A DNA stretch of 16,364 nucleotides from an uncultured Ruthenibacterium sp. (GCA_910587145.1 CAJUMH010000001.1:1-16364), one strand, 5' to 3'. Numbered from the stretch's first letter, positions 5,639 through 13,143 are shown. Made by a program: numbers and translations. The notes: generated by a model from the sequence alone, not told the origin.

Positions 5639-5669
5639 ACCCGCAGAAAAAGAAATTTTTTCTGCGGGT
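5639..5669 (-). terminator. Hairpin upstream of tRNA-Arg, possible terminator of the YccA-like transcript
   Basis: ACCCGCAGAAAAA and TTTTTCTGCGGGT form a 13-bp perfect stem with a 5-nt loop. On the minus strand the U-rich arm is inside the stem rather than after it, so it is an atypical terminator; it lies between the YccA-like gene and the tRNA-Arg promoter, where a terminator is expected. Confidence 0.5.
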
Positions 5670-5726
5670 TTCTGCGGCCCAAACGGCCGATACAAGGCAA
5701 AGGCTCCCCATTGCCCCGCTTACGCC

Positions 5727-5825
5727 TGCCGATACCGCCTGCCGGCAGGTGCGAACGGGCCGCCTTCACAGGCCGTTCCCGTTCGCACAGGCGGCTTTCG
5801 TTCACCCGCAGCGTCGGTATCGGCA
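5727..5825. repeat. Three-tier nested inverted repeat
   Basis: Three inverted pairs are nested: TGCCGATACC (5727-5736) with GGTATCGGCA (5816-5825), CCGCCT (5735-5740) with AGGCGG (5789-5794), and GTGCGAACGGG (5749-5759) with CCCGTTCGCAC (5778-5788). It lies just past the stop of the YccA-like gene. It could be a structured 3' UTR or a dispersed palindromic repeat; no coding function is supported. Confidence 0.65.
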
Positions 5826-5842
5826 AACCCGGCAGAGCGGTT

Positions 5843-6580
5843 TTAATCGTTGCGGCTGCCGCGCCCCAGCAGGCGCAGAATATACAGGAAGATGTTCAGG
5901 AAATCGAGGTACAGCTGCAGCGCGGCAAAAATAGACGCCTTTTTGGACATCTCATAATCATATGCATACTGCGTGTGCCAATGCTTCAGCTTCTGCACAT
6001 CATAAGCCGTCAGGCCCATAAATACCGCAAGGCCGATCAGACAGATCACGCGGTCGAATGCGCCCAGCGGGAAGAACAGCGAAAGCAGCCAGAATACGGC
6101 AAGCGTCACCAGGCCGATGGTAAGGATCGGCGCAAGGTGCGTAACATCGCGCTTCGTCAGCCAGCCATAGGCCGCCAGAACGCCAAAGTAGGCCGATGCC
6201 AGCATAAATGTCAAAAGCAGCGTCTGCAGATCATACAAAAGCAGCACCGACGAAAACGTCAGCCCGTTCAGCACCGCGTACAGAAAAAACAGGCCGCGCG
6301 CGGCGCCGATGCTCAGCGAATCCAGCCTTGCGGAAAGTATCACCACCAGCAGTACCTCGGCTCCGGCCAGCAGCAGAACCGCGGCCATGCCCATCGAATA
6401 CAGCAGATAGATCCCGCCGCTTGCCGCAAACGCAAGCGCCGTTACAAACGTGATCATCAATCCCACAAACATCCAGCCAAACGTCTTCGCCGCATAAAGA
6501 TGCAGCGGCTCGTTTTCTATGCCAAGCGACGCGGAATCATTTTCATACATCATTGGATCGAGCCCGGACGATTCATACAT
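5843..6580 (-). CDS. Bax inhibitor-1/YccA family membrane protein
   Basis: A 245-aa integral membrane protein of the BI-1/YccA (LFG/TMBIM) family, whose characterised members act as pH-sensitive Ca2+ leak channels or interact with the FtsH protease. About seven hydrophobic segments run from residue 36 to 238. The family signature is visible as GLTAYDVQKLK (189-199) and LYLDFLNIFLYILRLLG (223-239); Asp194 and Asp226 are candidates for the paired acidic residues of the family. The N-terminal 25 residues are acidic and cytoplasmic-looking. The ATG at 6580 follows GAGGTG and fits the promoter at 6684-6712, with a leader of nearly 100 bases. It lies 115 bases downstream of nnrD on the same strand but has its own promoter. 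Confidence 0.92.
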   Translation of the reverse strand: MYESSGLDPMMYENDSASLGIENEPLHLYAAKTFGWMFVGLMITFVTALAFAASGGIYLLYSMGMAAVLLLAGAEVLLVVILSARLDSLSIGAARGLFFLYAVLNGLTFSSVLLLYDLQTLLLTFMLASAYFGVLAAYGWLTKRDVTHLAPILTIGLVTLAVFWLLSLFFPLGAFDRVICLIGLAVFMGLTAYDVQKLKHWHTQYAYDYEMSKKASIFAALQLYLDFLNIFLYILRLLGRGSRND

Positions 6581-6683
6581 GGAAAACACCTCGTTTTTTG
6601 ATATGGTTGATCGGAGCTTCAGGCGGTATCCCAGGCGTCTGCAGCCGGCCGCCGCGTCCGTCGGATACTCTTTGCTGCAAATC

Positions 6684-6712
6684 ATTATAACAGATTCAGC
6701 GCCCGTTTTCAA
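6684..6712 (-). promoter_or_regulatory. Promoter of the YccA-like gene
   Basis: On the minus strand TTGAAA (6712-6707) and TATAAT (6689-6684) are 17 bp apart, with TGT before the -10 (extended). The -35 box lies inside the last codons of nnrD. The leader downstream contains GTATCC and GGATAC as a distant inverted pair. Confidence 0.85.
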
Positions 6713-7580
6713 GATATACCGCACACAGATCGGATAAAAGATCCTCCGGCAGCATGCCCTGCATCGAAAGGCGCGCCGCGCAGCGATCGGCGGCAAGGCC
6801 GTGCAGATATACCCCGCAGACCGCCGCCTGCACAGGCGCGAGCCCCTGCGCGGCAAAGCCGGCGATCATGCCCGCCAGCACATCCCCGCTGCCGCCGCGC
6901 GCAAGCCCGGCGTTGCCCGTGCGGTTTTCGTACAGCTGCCCGGCGGGCGTGGCAATCAGCGTGCGGTGGCCCTTCAGCACTACCACCGCGCCCAGCCGCT
7001 TTGCCATGCCGTGCGCCGCATCCGCCGTGGCCTGCAGGATCTGCCCAATGGGGCAGTTTGCAAGGCGCGCCATCTCGCCGGGGTGCGGGGTTACGATCAG
7101 CCGTCCCGCGGCCGCGCGCAGCGTATCGGGCTCGGCGGCAAGGCTGCACAGCCCGCCCGCGTCCAGCACCACCGTGCCGGCCGATTCGCGCAGCAGCAAA
7201 CGCATTTCGCGCGCAGTCGCTTCGTCCGGCTCGCGCCCGCAGCCACCCAGACACACCGTCGCTCTATGTGCCGCGTCCGTGAGAAGGTCCCGGGCAGCGG
7301 CCGCATCCTCCGGCAGGGGCAAAAACGTCGCCTCCAAAATACGCGCGGCCACACCGGCGATCACCGTCTCGGGCGCGGCCAGCGAAACGATACCCGCCCC
7401 GGCCCGCAGCGCGCCCAGCACACAGAGCGCCGCCGCGCCCCGGTATGCAGAGCAGCCGCACACGGCCAGCAGCCGGCCGTAGCTGCCCTTGTGGCTCTCC
7501 GGGCTGCGCGGCGGCAGCGCGGAGAATACCATCTGATTTGTAATGACCGTTGCCGCCGGTTTGCTGTTTTTTTCGTTCAT
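6696..7580 (-). CDS. nnrD: ADP-dependent NAD(P)H-hydrate dehydratase
   Basis: A 294-aa ribokinase-fold repair enzyme that converts damaged (hydrated) NADH or NADPH back to the normal cofactor using ADP. Family motifs are clear: GSYGRLLAVCG (32-42), LDAGGL (139-144), TPHPGEMARL (164-173), VLKGHRTLIA (201-210), and the ADP/catalytic loop NAGLARGGSGDVLAG (223-237) with Asp233 as catalytic base. The YjeF N-terminal epimerase domain (NnrE) is absent, so this is the stand-alone dehydratase form. ATG at 7580 has GGGGAGAG just upstream; the in-frame extension to 7793 is not supported by a ribosome binding site. It is the promoter-proximal neighbour of the YccA-like gene. Confidence 0.92.
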   Translation of the reverse strand: MNEKNSKPAATVITNQMVFSALPPRSPESHKGSYGRLLAVCGCSAYRGAAALCVLGALRAGAGIVSLAAPETVIAGVAARILEATFLPLPEDAAAARDLLTDAAHRATVCLGGCGREPDEATAREMRLLLRESAGTVVLDAGGLCSLAAEPDTLRAAAGRLIVTPHPGEMARLANCPIGQILQATADAAHGMAKRLGAVVVLKGHRTLIATPAGQLYENRTGNAGLARGGSGDVLAGMIAGFAAQGLAPVQAAVCGVYLHGLAADRCAARLSMQGMLPEDLLSDLCAVYLENGR

Positions 7581-7783
7581 GGCATGCTCTCCCCTCTCCG
7601 GACGGTTTTTGCACAAAAAGGGCGCTCCAGACGTTCCAAGGGCCGCCTCATTGCCGGACGGCAGGAGGATCCTCCGCCGCTTTGGCCTGCCCGGCCGGAT
7701 CGGCATTTTGGAGGCAAACGTGCGCGGCAGTCTTTGGCCTTTGCTGATCCGCGGCGGCCTTTGTCGATCCGGCCCTAATAGAT

Positions 7784-7809
7784 ATTGTATCACAAAAAGC
7801 GCGATACAA
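7784..7809 (-). promoter_or_regulatory. Inverted repeat overlapping a possible nnrD promoter
   Basis: TTGTATC (7785-7791) and GATACAA (7803-7809) form a perfect 7-bp inverted repeat with an 11-bp spacer, typical spacing for a dimeric repressor site. On the minus strand the same bases give an extended -10, TGATACAAT (7792-7784), but no convincing -35 at 17 bp. It lies 204 bp upstream of nnrD. The remaining gap between 7581 and 7783 shows no gene. Confidence 0.45.
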
Positions 7810-7818
7810 ACAGAGGCG

Positions 7819-7856
7819 GGACGGTTTTTGGCAGCAATTTGCTGGAAAAACCGTCC
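7819..7856. repeat. 38-bp near-perfect palindrome
   Basis: GGACGGTTTTT (7819-7829) pairs with AAAAACCGTCC (7846-7856), and within it CAGCAA (7832-7837) pairs with TTGCTG (7839-7844). It is 48 bases past the stop of the membrane XRE gene. It may terminate that transcript, although no T tract follows the stem. Confidence 0.65.
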
Positions 7857-7904
7857 TCGATGTGTTATGCTGAAACGGGCGATGCAAGGCTCTGTGCCCG
7901 CGCT

Positions 7905-8900
7905 TTATTTTTCGCGGCGCAGCAGCGCGCCGCAGATCACACATACCGGCACATACAGCACGCCGGCAATCGGCCATACCACCGAACAGGCGCGCCAGCC
8001 CTCGCGGCTGTCGGCCGAAAGGCCCAGCAGCAGGAACAGCGCCGTGGCCAGCAGCCAGTATACCGTGCTCACCGGGCCAAGCAGGCTGCGTTCCCGCTTT
8101 TTGCGGCGCGTGTAGTCGCCCTCCTCCAGCAGCTTTTCCATACTGGCCCAGTTGACGCCGCCCACAATAAAACCGGCAACACCGGCGCTCACCAGCGCCA
8201 GCATCAGGCAGAGCATGCAGCAAAGGAAAAACTCCGCCTCGGAAAAAATGATCCCGGCAAACAGCGGAACCAGCGACAGGATACAGCAGCACGCGCCAAA
8301 CACATTGCACCGCGTATAGGTATCGTGATATTGCTTTTGCCGCTCGCGCACCATTCCCGAAACGCCGTATTCCGTTTCGAACAGCTCGTTTTCCAAAAAC
8401 TGATAGTCCTTTGTTTTCGCGCCGCACAAAATGAAGATCGCCACCGCGGGCGCGACGAGCAGCAGCAGGATCACCATGCCCAGCCCGGCCGCCATGTTTT
8501 CGCCAATAGGCAGCAGCTGCGTTTCACTGGCGGCCGCCAGCAGGATCAGGCACACGGGCGAGAGAATGCACAGCGCAGCTGCAAAGGCGATCCGCTTGCC
8601 GGTCTCCTGCTTGAGGTGCAAAAATGCATCGGCCTGTTCCATTGATACGCGCCGCAGGGCGGGCCTGTCCCATTCCTCGGCCTCGGTGTTCTCCGCCTGC
8701 TCGATCTCGTCCCGCAGCAGATAATCCGTCGTTACCCCAAACAGCTGCGCAAGCAGCAGGATCTTGGCAAGCTCCGGGATCGCCTGCGCGCCTTCCCACT
8801 TAGAAACCGATTGCCGTGTCACATTCAGCTTTTCGGCCAGCTCCTCCTGAGACCATCCGTTTTTCTTGCGCAGCTCGATCAATTTGTCCGCAAAGATCAT
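7905..8900 (-). CDS. Membrane-anchored XRE-family transcriptional regulator
   Basis: A 331-aa protein with a Cro/C1-type helix-turn-helix at residues 3-62 (LRKKNGWSQEELAEKLNVTR, then VSKWEGAQAIPEL), followed by a short acidic linker and a membrane domain. Six hydrophobic segments are visible at about 103-123, 138-160, 199-219, 223-248, 274-294 and 304-326. Tethered XRE regulators of this type are widespread in Firmicutes; the signal sensed is unknown. ATG at 8900 is preceded by AAAGGAGAGAGG. It is flanked by a long intergenic region on the start side and a 38-bp palindrome on the stop side, so it is probably transcribed alone. Confidence 0.87.
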   Translation of the reverse strand: MIFADKLIELRKKNGWSQEELAEKLNVTRQSVSKWEGAQAIPELAKILLLAQLFGVTTDYLLRDEIEQAENTEAEEWDRPALRRVSMEQADAFLHLKQETGKRIAFAAALCILSPVCLILLAAASETQLLPIGENMAAGLGMVILLLLVAPAVAIFILCGAKTKDYQFLENELFETEYGVSGMVRERQKQYHDTYTRCNVFGACCCILSLVPLFAGIIFSEAEFFLCCMLCLMLALVSAGVAGFIVGGVNWASMEKLLEEGDYTRRKKRERSLLGPVSTVYWLLATALFLLLGLSADSREGWRACSVVWPIAGVLYVPVCVICGALLRREK

Positions 8901-9371
8901 GTATCCTCTCTCCTTTTGGCAAAACGCCGCCAAACGCTCCGCGCCCGCAAAGGCCCCAGAATGCCCCGCGCAGCCCGCGTTTTGCGCGTTTTCAATTTCG
9001 GCGGCTTTCGGCGCGGGATCCACGCGCCATGCCCCGATCTGCACTCAGCATACCGCCGGCGCCGGTTGCGCGCCACCAATCGCGGCTATGCAATTTGTCA
9101 ACCGACGGTTGCGGCGGGCCTGCAGAACGCCAAATCGGCGGCTCCGGGCAAAAAATCGTTAAAAAGGGCCGTTGGCAGCGTCTCCCTTAAGGGGTTCGGC
9201 GCCTTGCTTTTTTGCCGCTCCGCAAGAAGACCTTTTCCGCCGTTTGGAGCTCTGTGTTGTGATCCATCGCCATATGGAGCCCTGCGCCTTTGAAGCATCG
9301 CCGTTTGGATCCCCGCGCTTTGGATCATCGCCGTTTGGATCCCCACTCAAAAAACACCGGAGGCTTTTTCC
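8901..9371. other. Long intergenic region between divergent genes
   Basis: This 471-bp gap separates the membrane XRE gene (minus) from hemW (plus). Seen in it are a 13-bp palindrome CAACCGACGGTTG (9099-9111), a TTGACA-like box on the minus strand at about 9098-9103 without a matching -10, and the degenerate 30-bp tandem repeats at 9237-9351. No convincing promoter or small gene was found. Confidence 0.5.
9237..9351. repeat. Degenerate ~30-bp tandem repeats upstream of hemW
   Basis: Units at 9261-9291, 9292-9321 and 9322-9351 share the pattern CATCGCCGTTTGGATCCCC with drift, and a partial unit (CGCCGTTTGGAGCT) precedes them at 9237-9260. The last unit ends 8 bases before the hemW ribosome binding site. 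There are no unique spacers, so this is not a CRISPR. Confidence 0.65.
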
Positions 9372-10454
9372 ATGACGGGACTTTACATTCACGTTCCCTA
9401 TTGCCGTTCCAAATGCCGATACTGCGATTTTTATTCCGCCGCCTGCCCCGGCGAAGTACCGGACGCCTATGTGGACGCGGTCTGCCGCGAGATTGGGCGC
9501 TTTTATGCAGACGGCGCGCTGCCCCGCCCGGATACGCTGTACTTCGGCGGCGGCACACCCTCGCTGCTGCAGCCCGGGCAGCTGGCCCGGATGGTGCGGG
9601 CGGCAGCACCGGTGCCCGGCGCGGAGATCACTCTGGAGGCAAATCCGGATACCGTTTCGCCAAAGGCGCTGGCAGGCTGGCTGCGCGCGGGCGCAAACCG
9701 GCTTTCGCTCGGCGTACAGAGCGCGCGGGACGACAGCCTTGCGCGGCTGGGCCGCCGCCATACGGCGCAGCAGAGCCGCGCGGCGCTGCGCATGGCGCGG
9801 GACGCCGGATTTTCCAACATCAGCGGCGATGCGATGCTGGCGCTGCCCGGCTACACGGCAGGCGAATTGCGCGAGACGCTGGCGCTGCTCTCGGACGGCG
9901 GCTGCACGCACATCAGCGCGTATCTTTTGAAGCTGGAGCCGGGCACGGCCTTCGGCAGGCGCCCGCCCGCGGGTCTGCCCGACGACGATGCGGCGGCAGA
10001 CTTCTATCTGGCCGCCGTAGAACAGCTGGCGGCGCTGGGATACGCGCAATACGAAATTTCCAATTTCGCGCGCCCGGGGTTTGAAAGCCGCCACAACCTG
10101 ATTTATTGGAACTGCGACGATTACGTCGGCATCGGCCCGGCCGCGCACGGCTGTCTTGCGGGCAGGCGCTTTTCCACGCCGGAAGACACCGCCGCGTTTT
10201 TGGCCGCGCCCGCCGTATACACCCCACAGGGCAGCTGCGCCGCCGAGGATCTCATCATGCTTCGGCTGCGGCTGGCACAGGGGCTCTCTCTCGCCGCGCT
10301 GCACGCCCGCTATGGCGTTGAATTTTCCGAGCGGCAGCTGCATTTTTGCCGCCGGCTGGCGCAGAACGGCCTTGCGGAATTCTGCGGCGATACACTGCGC
10401 CTTACGCCGCGCGGCATGCTGGTGCAAAACAGTATTCTGTGCGAGCTGCTGTGA
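9372..10454 (+). CDS. hemW: HemW-like radical SAM protein
   Basis: A 360-aa radical SAM enzyme of the HemW (formerly oxygen-independent coproporphyrinogen III oxidase-like) family; characterised HemW proteins bind heme and act as heme chaperones. The [4Fe-4S] cluster motif CxxxCxxC is Cys11, Cys15 and Cys18 (CRSKCRYCDF). The SAM-binding GGE-like motif appears as YFGGGTPS (57-64), and ANPDTV, NRLSLGVQS (109-117), NFARPGFESRHNL (231-243) and YVGIGPAAHG (251-260) are family signatures. The His-Asn-Leu-x-Tyr-Trp element is intact. The protein lacks the N-terminal extension of true HemN. ATG at 9372 follows GGAGG (9359-9363) with 8-base spacing. It converges with the histidine phosphatase gene. 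Confidence 0.93.
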   Translation: MTGLYIHVPYCRSKCRYCDFYSAACPGEVPDAYVDAVCREIGRFYADGALPRPDTLYFGGGTPSLLQPGQLARMVRAAAPVPGAEITLEANPDTVSPKALAGWLRAGANRLSLGVQSARDDSLARLGRRHTAQQSRAALRMARDAGFSNISGDAMLALPGYTAGELRETLALLSDGGCTHISAYLLKLEPGTAFGRRPPAGLPDDDAAADFYLAAVEQLAALGYAQYEISNFARPGFESRHNLIYWNCDDYVGIGPAAHGCLAGRRFSTPEDTAAFLAAPAVYTPQGSCAAEDLIMLRLRLAQGLSLAALHARYGVEFSERQLHFCRRLAQNGLAEFCGDTLRLTPRGMLVQNSILCELL

Positions 10455-10540
10455 GATTGAACGATATTCTGCGGCAGGCCTCCCCACCCGGGCGTCCCGC
10501 CCTTTGGTGCCGCCCCCGTAAATCAACAGCCTGCTGTTTT

Positions 10541-11170
10541 TTATTCTAAATATCCAAATGGTATAATACCGGTCGCCTCCACAATGCCGTCGCGCATCCA
10601 CTGCTCGGGGCTGCACTGCAGCACATAGCCGCAGCCGCTGTCGGCCATCCATTGCTCGGGCGCGCGGCGCGGCATCGCGCATTGCGCCAGCATGCTCATC
10701 ATCACGCCGCCGTGCGTCACGCAGGCCGCCTCGTCTACCCCGCGCCGCATCAGATACTCGAACATCCCCATCAGTACCTTGGCGCAGCGCAGATGAAATT
10801 CCGCCGCCGGCTCGCCGCCCTCGGGCGTGTAGTGCCGCTTGGGGTCCATCCATGCGGCAAAATGGGGATCCTGCGTCAGCTCGGTGATCTTTCTGCCCTC
10901 AAATTCGCCGAACGCGCTTTCGCGCAGATCGGCCAAAATGATCTTATCCTTTGCCTGCGGGAACAGGATCTCCACGCTTTCAACCGCGCGGCGCATGGGG
11001 CTGGAAAAAACCGTTTCCGCGTGCGGATAGGCAAAACGGGCCGCAAGCTCCTGCAGCCGGCGCACGCCCTCGGCGCACAGCGGCTGGTCGGTGCCGCTGC
11101 CCATATAAATGCCGTCCAGGTTGCCCTGTGTAACGCCGTGGCGGATCAAATACAGGCGGTAATTTTTCAT
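10541..11170 (-). CDS. Histidine phosphatase family protein (phosphoglycerate-mutase-like)
   Basis: A 209-aa protein of histidine phosphatase branch 1. The phosphohistidine motif LIRHG gives Arg10 and nucleophile His11; other catalytic residues are Arg60 (SSPMRRA), Glu84 (LRESAFGEFEG) and His153 (VTHGG). The arrangement LRESxFGxxEG is typical of cobalamin phosphatase (CobC)-like and general phosphatases rather than glycolytic mutase, but the substrate cannot be told. The C terminus has a distinctive duplicated PEQWM element (171-175 and 188-192). ATG at 11170 is preceded by GGAGGAG, which can be masked by an upstream hairpin (11176-11224). Confidence 0.88.
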   Translation of the reverse strand: MKNYRLYLIRHGVTQGNLDGIYMGSGTDQPLCAEGVRRLQELAARFAYPHAETVFSSPMRRAVESVEILFPQAKDKIILADLRESAFGEFEGRKITELTQDPHFAAWMDPKRHYTPEGGEPAAEFHLRCAKVLMGMFEYLMRRGVDEAACVTHGGVMMSMLAQCAMPRRAPEQWMADSGCGYVLQCSPEQWMRDGIVEATGIIPFGYLE

Positions 11171-11175
11171 CGTCT

Positions 11176-11224
11176 CTCCTCCGGTTGCCGAGGAGCCCGC
11201 CGGCCCAGCCGCCGGGCTCCGGCA
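11176..11224 (-). promoter_or_regulatory. Leader with alternative hairpins, one masking the ribosome binding site
   Basis: Directly upstream of the histidine phosphatase start (minus strand), GGAGCCCG/CGGGCTCC with flanking TGCC/GGCA forms hairpin A (11186-11224). A competing hairpin B pairs CTCCTCGG (11195-11188) with CCGGAGGAG (11184-11176) around a 3-nt loop, which buries the Shine-Dalgarno GGAGGAG. Both use bases 11188-11195, so they exclude each other. No ligand or known riboswitch class is recognised. Confidence 0.45.
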
Positions 11225-11428
11225 CGCCGTCTGCAGCGGCGCTCCTCTGAACATTACAAAATTGACGCCGCAGAATTTTCGGCGGTTTTCATACTCTTTT
11301 TTGTCTATTTTTGGCCATTTTTAATACAGCCCACACAACATTTAGGTCTGCCCCGCGCATTGCATCAAAGATATAGACACGCCGGCCCCGCCAAAAAATT
11401 TTTCACCGCCGCGGCCAAATTTTCGATA

Positions 11429-11457
11429 TTTACAAAAGGTTTTGATTCGGATATAAT
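11429..11457 (+). promoter_or_regulatory. Promoter of the soluble XRE regulator
   Basis: TTTACA (11429-11434) and TATAAT (11452-11457) are spaced by 17 bp in an AT-rich tract. Predicted start near 11464 gives a leader of about 82 bases. The rest of the 375-bp intergenic region (11171-11545) shows no gene; a minus-strand promoter for the phosphatase is not evident. Confidence 0.85.
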
Positions 11458-11485
11458 TTACGGTATGTAAAGGGTATCCATCGGT

Positions 11486-11530
11486 CCGGGCCCTCGGCGG
11501 CAAACGCTGCCGCGCGGCCCGGTTGATTTT
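11486..11530 (+). terminator. Leader hairpin with T-rich tail upstream of the XRE gene
   Basis: CCGGGCC (11486-11492) pairs with GGCCCGG (11516-11522) and inside it CGGCGGC pairs with GCTGCCG (one G-T pair), followed by TTGATTTTT. This looks like an intrinsic terminator lying between the promoter and the start codon, so it could attenuate transcription of the regulator. Confidence 0.5.
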
Positions 11531-11545
11531 TCAAAAGGATAAAGG

Positions 11546-12247
11546 ATGCGGAATATGGGTTCGGAATTCAGCAGGATCATCACGCTGCTGCGCAAGGAAA
11601 AAGGCGTGACACAAAAACAGGCTGCGGCGGAACTGGGCGTTTCTCAGGCGCTTTTGTCGCACTACGAAAAGGGCATTCGCGAATGCGGGCTGGATTTTGT
11701 CGTGCGCGTGGCCGATTATTACGGCGTCTCGTGCGATTACCTTTTGGGGCGCAGCGCAGACCGCAGCGGTTTGACGCTCTCGGTTGAGGAAATCCCCAAC
11801 CCCGAGGGCGCGCGCGACGGCGTTTACCGCGGCAGCATTTTGCCGACGTTCAACAAAAAGCTCATCTCGAACAGCCTGAACATCCTGTACGACAAGCTGA
11901 ATACCTGTCCCAATCAGGGGCTTGTGCGGGAGATCTCGAATTTTTTGATGCTGGCCGTTTACAAAATGTTCCGGCTTGTCTATAACGCCGGGCCCAAAAA
12001 CGCCAGCAGCATGTTCAGCGTGCGGCAAAGCCTGTACGGCGGCTATTCCGACGCCGCCATGCACGCGGCGGAGGCAAACGTCCGCGCCATCCTCGCGGGC
12101 GAAGATATCGGCCAGGGCACGCCGCTGAAGGATACCTCCTCGTTCATAATGACGACCGAAAGCCTCTCGCGCGATTACCCGCTGTATTCCACCAGCCTTT
12201 TAAACCTCATCAAAACAAGCGAATCTCTGGTGGACCGGGAGCGGTAG
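11546..12247 (+). CDS. XRE-family helix-turn-helix regulator
   Basis: A 233-aa regulator with a Cro/C1-type helix-turn-helix at residues 8-68 (IITLLRKEKGVTQKQAAAEL, then VSQALLSHYEKGIRE and DYYGVSCDYLLGR). The remaining 160 residues are predicted helical and lack a recognised ligand domain; they may mediate dimerization. There is no membrane segment, unlike the XRE protein at 7905-8900. Two starts are possible, 11546 (AAAAGGA at 6 bases) and 11555 (AAAGGATG at 6-8 bases); the first is used here. It has a strong promoter and a leader hairpin, and it converges with the NYN gene. Confidence 0.85.
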   Translation: MRNMGSEFSRIITLLRKEKGVTQKQAAAELGVSQALLSHYEKGIRECGLDFVVRVADYYGVSCDYLLGRSADRSGLTLSVEEIPNPEGARDGVYRGSILPTFNKKLISNSLNILYDKLNTCPNQGLVREISNFLMLAVYKMFRLVYNAGPKNASSMFSVRQSLYGGYSDAAMHAAEANVRAILAGEDIGQGTPLKDTSSFIMTTESLSRDYPLYSTSLLNLIKTSESLVDRER

Positions 12248-12291
12248 CACCCGGTTCGGCGGCGCAGGAAAGGCCGCCTGCCCGCCGCGCC

Positions 12292-13143
12292 TTATTTATT
12301 GCGGATCACCAGATTTTTGCCGCCGCTCTGCATCTGCTCGTAGTGCGTTTCGAATTCGCCGGTATCGTCGATGAGCTTATGCAGCTTGGAAAAGCCGTAA
12401 TTGCGCGAATCGAAATCGGCGTAGATGCGCGAGAGCATCACGCCCACCTGCGAAAGCGGCATGTAGCCGTCCTCGTCGGAGTCGTGATCGACGATCTCGC
12501 GGATCTTTTCCACGATCTCGTCCAGCGGCACAAACGCCGCCGCCAGCTCGTCATCATGGTGCGGCTCCAGCGGCACGGCCGAGGCCGGCTCCTGCTGCAC
12601 CTGTTTTTTGGCGGCCGTTTTCTGCTGCGTCTGTGCCGATTTTTTCGCGGCCCGGGCAGGCTGCTTTTGGCCCTTGGGCGCGGCCGCCGGCTGTTCTTTC
12701 TTCATTCCCATCAGCACGTCCAGATATTTAAACGTATCGCACGCAGATTTAAACGCCGTAGGCGTCTTGCTTTCGCCCATGCCGATCACGAACATCCGGC
12801 TTTCGCGCAGGCGCGCCGCCAGCCGCGTAAAATCGGAATCTGAGCTCACAATACAAAAGCCGTCCACATTTTTGGTGTAGAGGATATCCATCGCGTCGAT
12901 GATCATGGCCGAATCCGATGCGTTTTTGCCCTGTGTATAGCTGAACTGCTGAATGGGCGTAAGGTTATGCTCCAGCAGCACCTTTTTCCAGCTCACCATA
13001 TCGGGCGCCGTCCAATCGCCGTAAATGCGTTTGTAGGCCGGCGTGCCGTACATGCTCACCTCATCCACGATGGTTTTGATATACTTAGGCGACACGTTCT
13101 CCGCATCGATCAGCAATGCGATGACCTTACCGTCATTTTCCAT
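12292..13143 (-). CDS. NYN-domain (LabA-like PIN) protein with C-terminal OST-HTH/LOTUS-like domain
   Basis: A 283-aa protein. Residues 6-148 are a NYN/PIN-like nuclease domain with the expected acidic residues: Asp13 (LLIDAENV), Asp77 and Asp83 (SDSAMIIDAMD), and Asp102/Asp104 (IVSSDSDF). Residues 149-200 are a low-complexity Ala/Lys/Gln/Pro linker. Residues about 205-282 (VEKIREIV, GYMPLSQVGVML, YGFSKLHKLIDD, LVIRNK) match the OST-HTH/LOTUS fold, which binds RNA. The combination suggests an RNA-directed nuclease; the target is unknown. ATG at 13143 has AAGGA upstream and a promoter at 13190-13218. The in-frame extension to 13320 crosses the promoter and is rejected. Confidence 0.88.
   Translation of the reverse strand: MENDGKVIALLIDAENVSPKYIKTIVDEVSMYGTPAYKRIYGDWTAPDMVSWKKVLLEHNLTPIQQFSYTQGKNASDSAMIIDAMDILYTKNVDGFCIVSSDSDFTRLAARLRESRMFVIGMGESKTPTAFKSACDTFKYLDVLMGMKKEQPAAAPKGQKQPARAAKKSAQTQQKTAAKKQVQQEPASAVPLEPHHDDELAAAFVPLDEIVEKIREIVDHDSDEDGYMPLSQVGVMLSRIYADFDSRNYGFSKLHKLIDDTGEFETHYEQMQSGGKNLVIRNK

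Noticed and set aside
5371..5826. Minus-strand frame covering tRNA-Arg
   Set aside because: It translates tRNA-Arg and its terminator (ALIAQLDRVFGYEPKGRGFE is the typical tRNA artefact).
9261..9351. CRISPR array
   Set aside because: The 30-bp units are directly adjacent with no variable spacers.
9159..10853. 564-aa minus-strand open frame across hemW
   Set aside because: It is antisense to hemW, rich in Arg, Ala and Gln, shows no motif, and arises from high GC third positions of the real gene.
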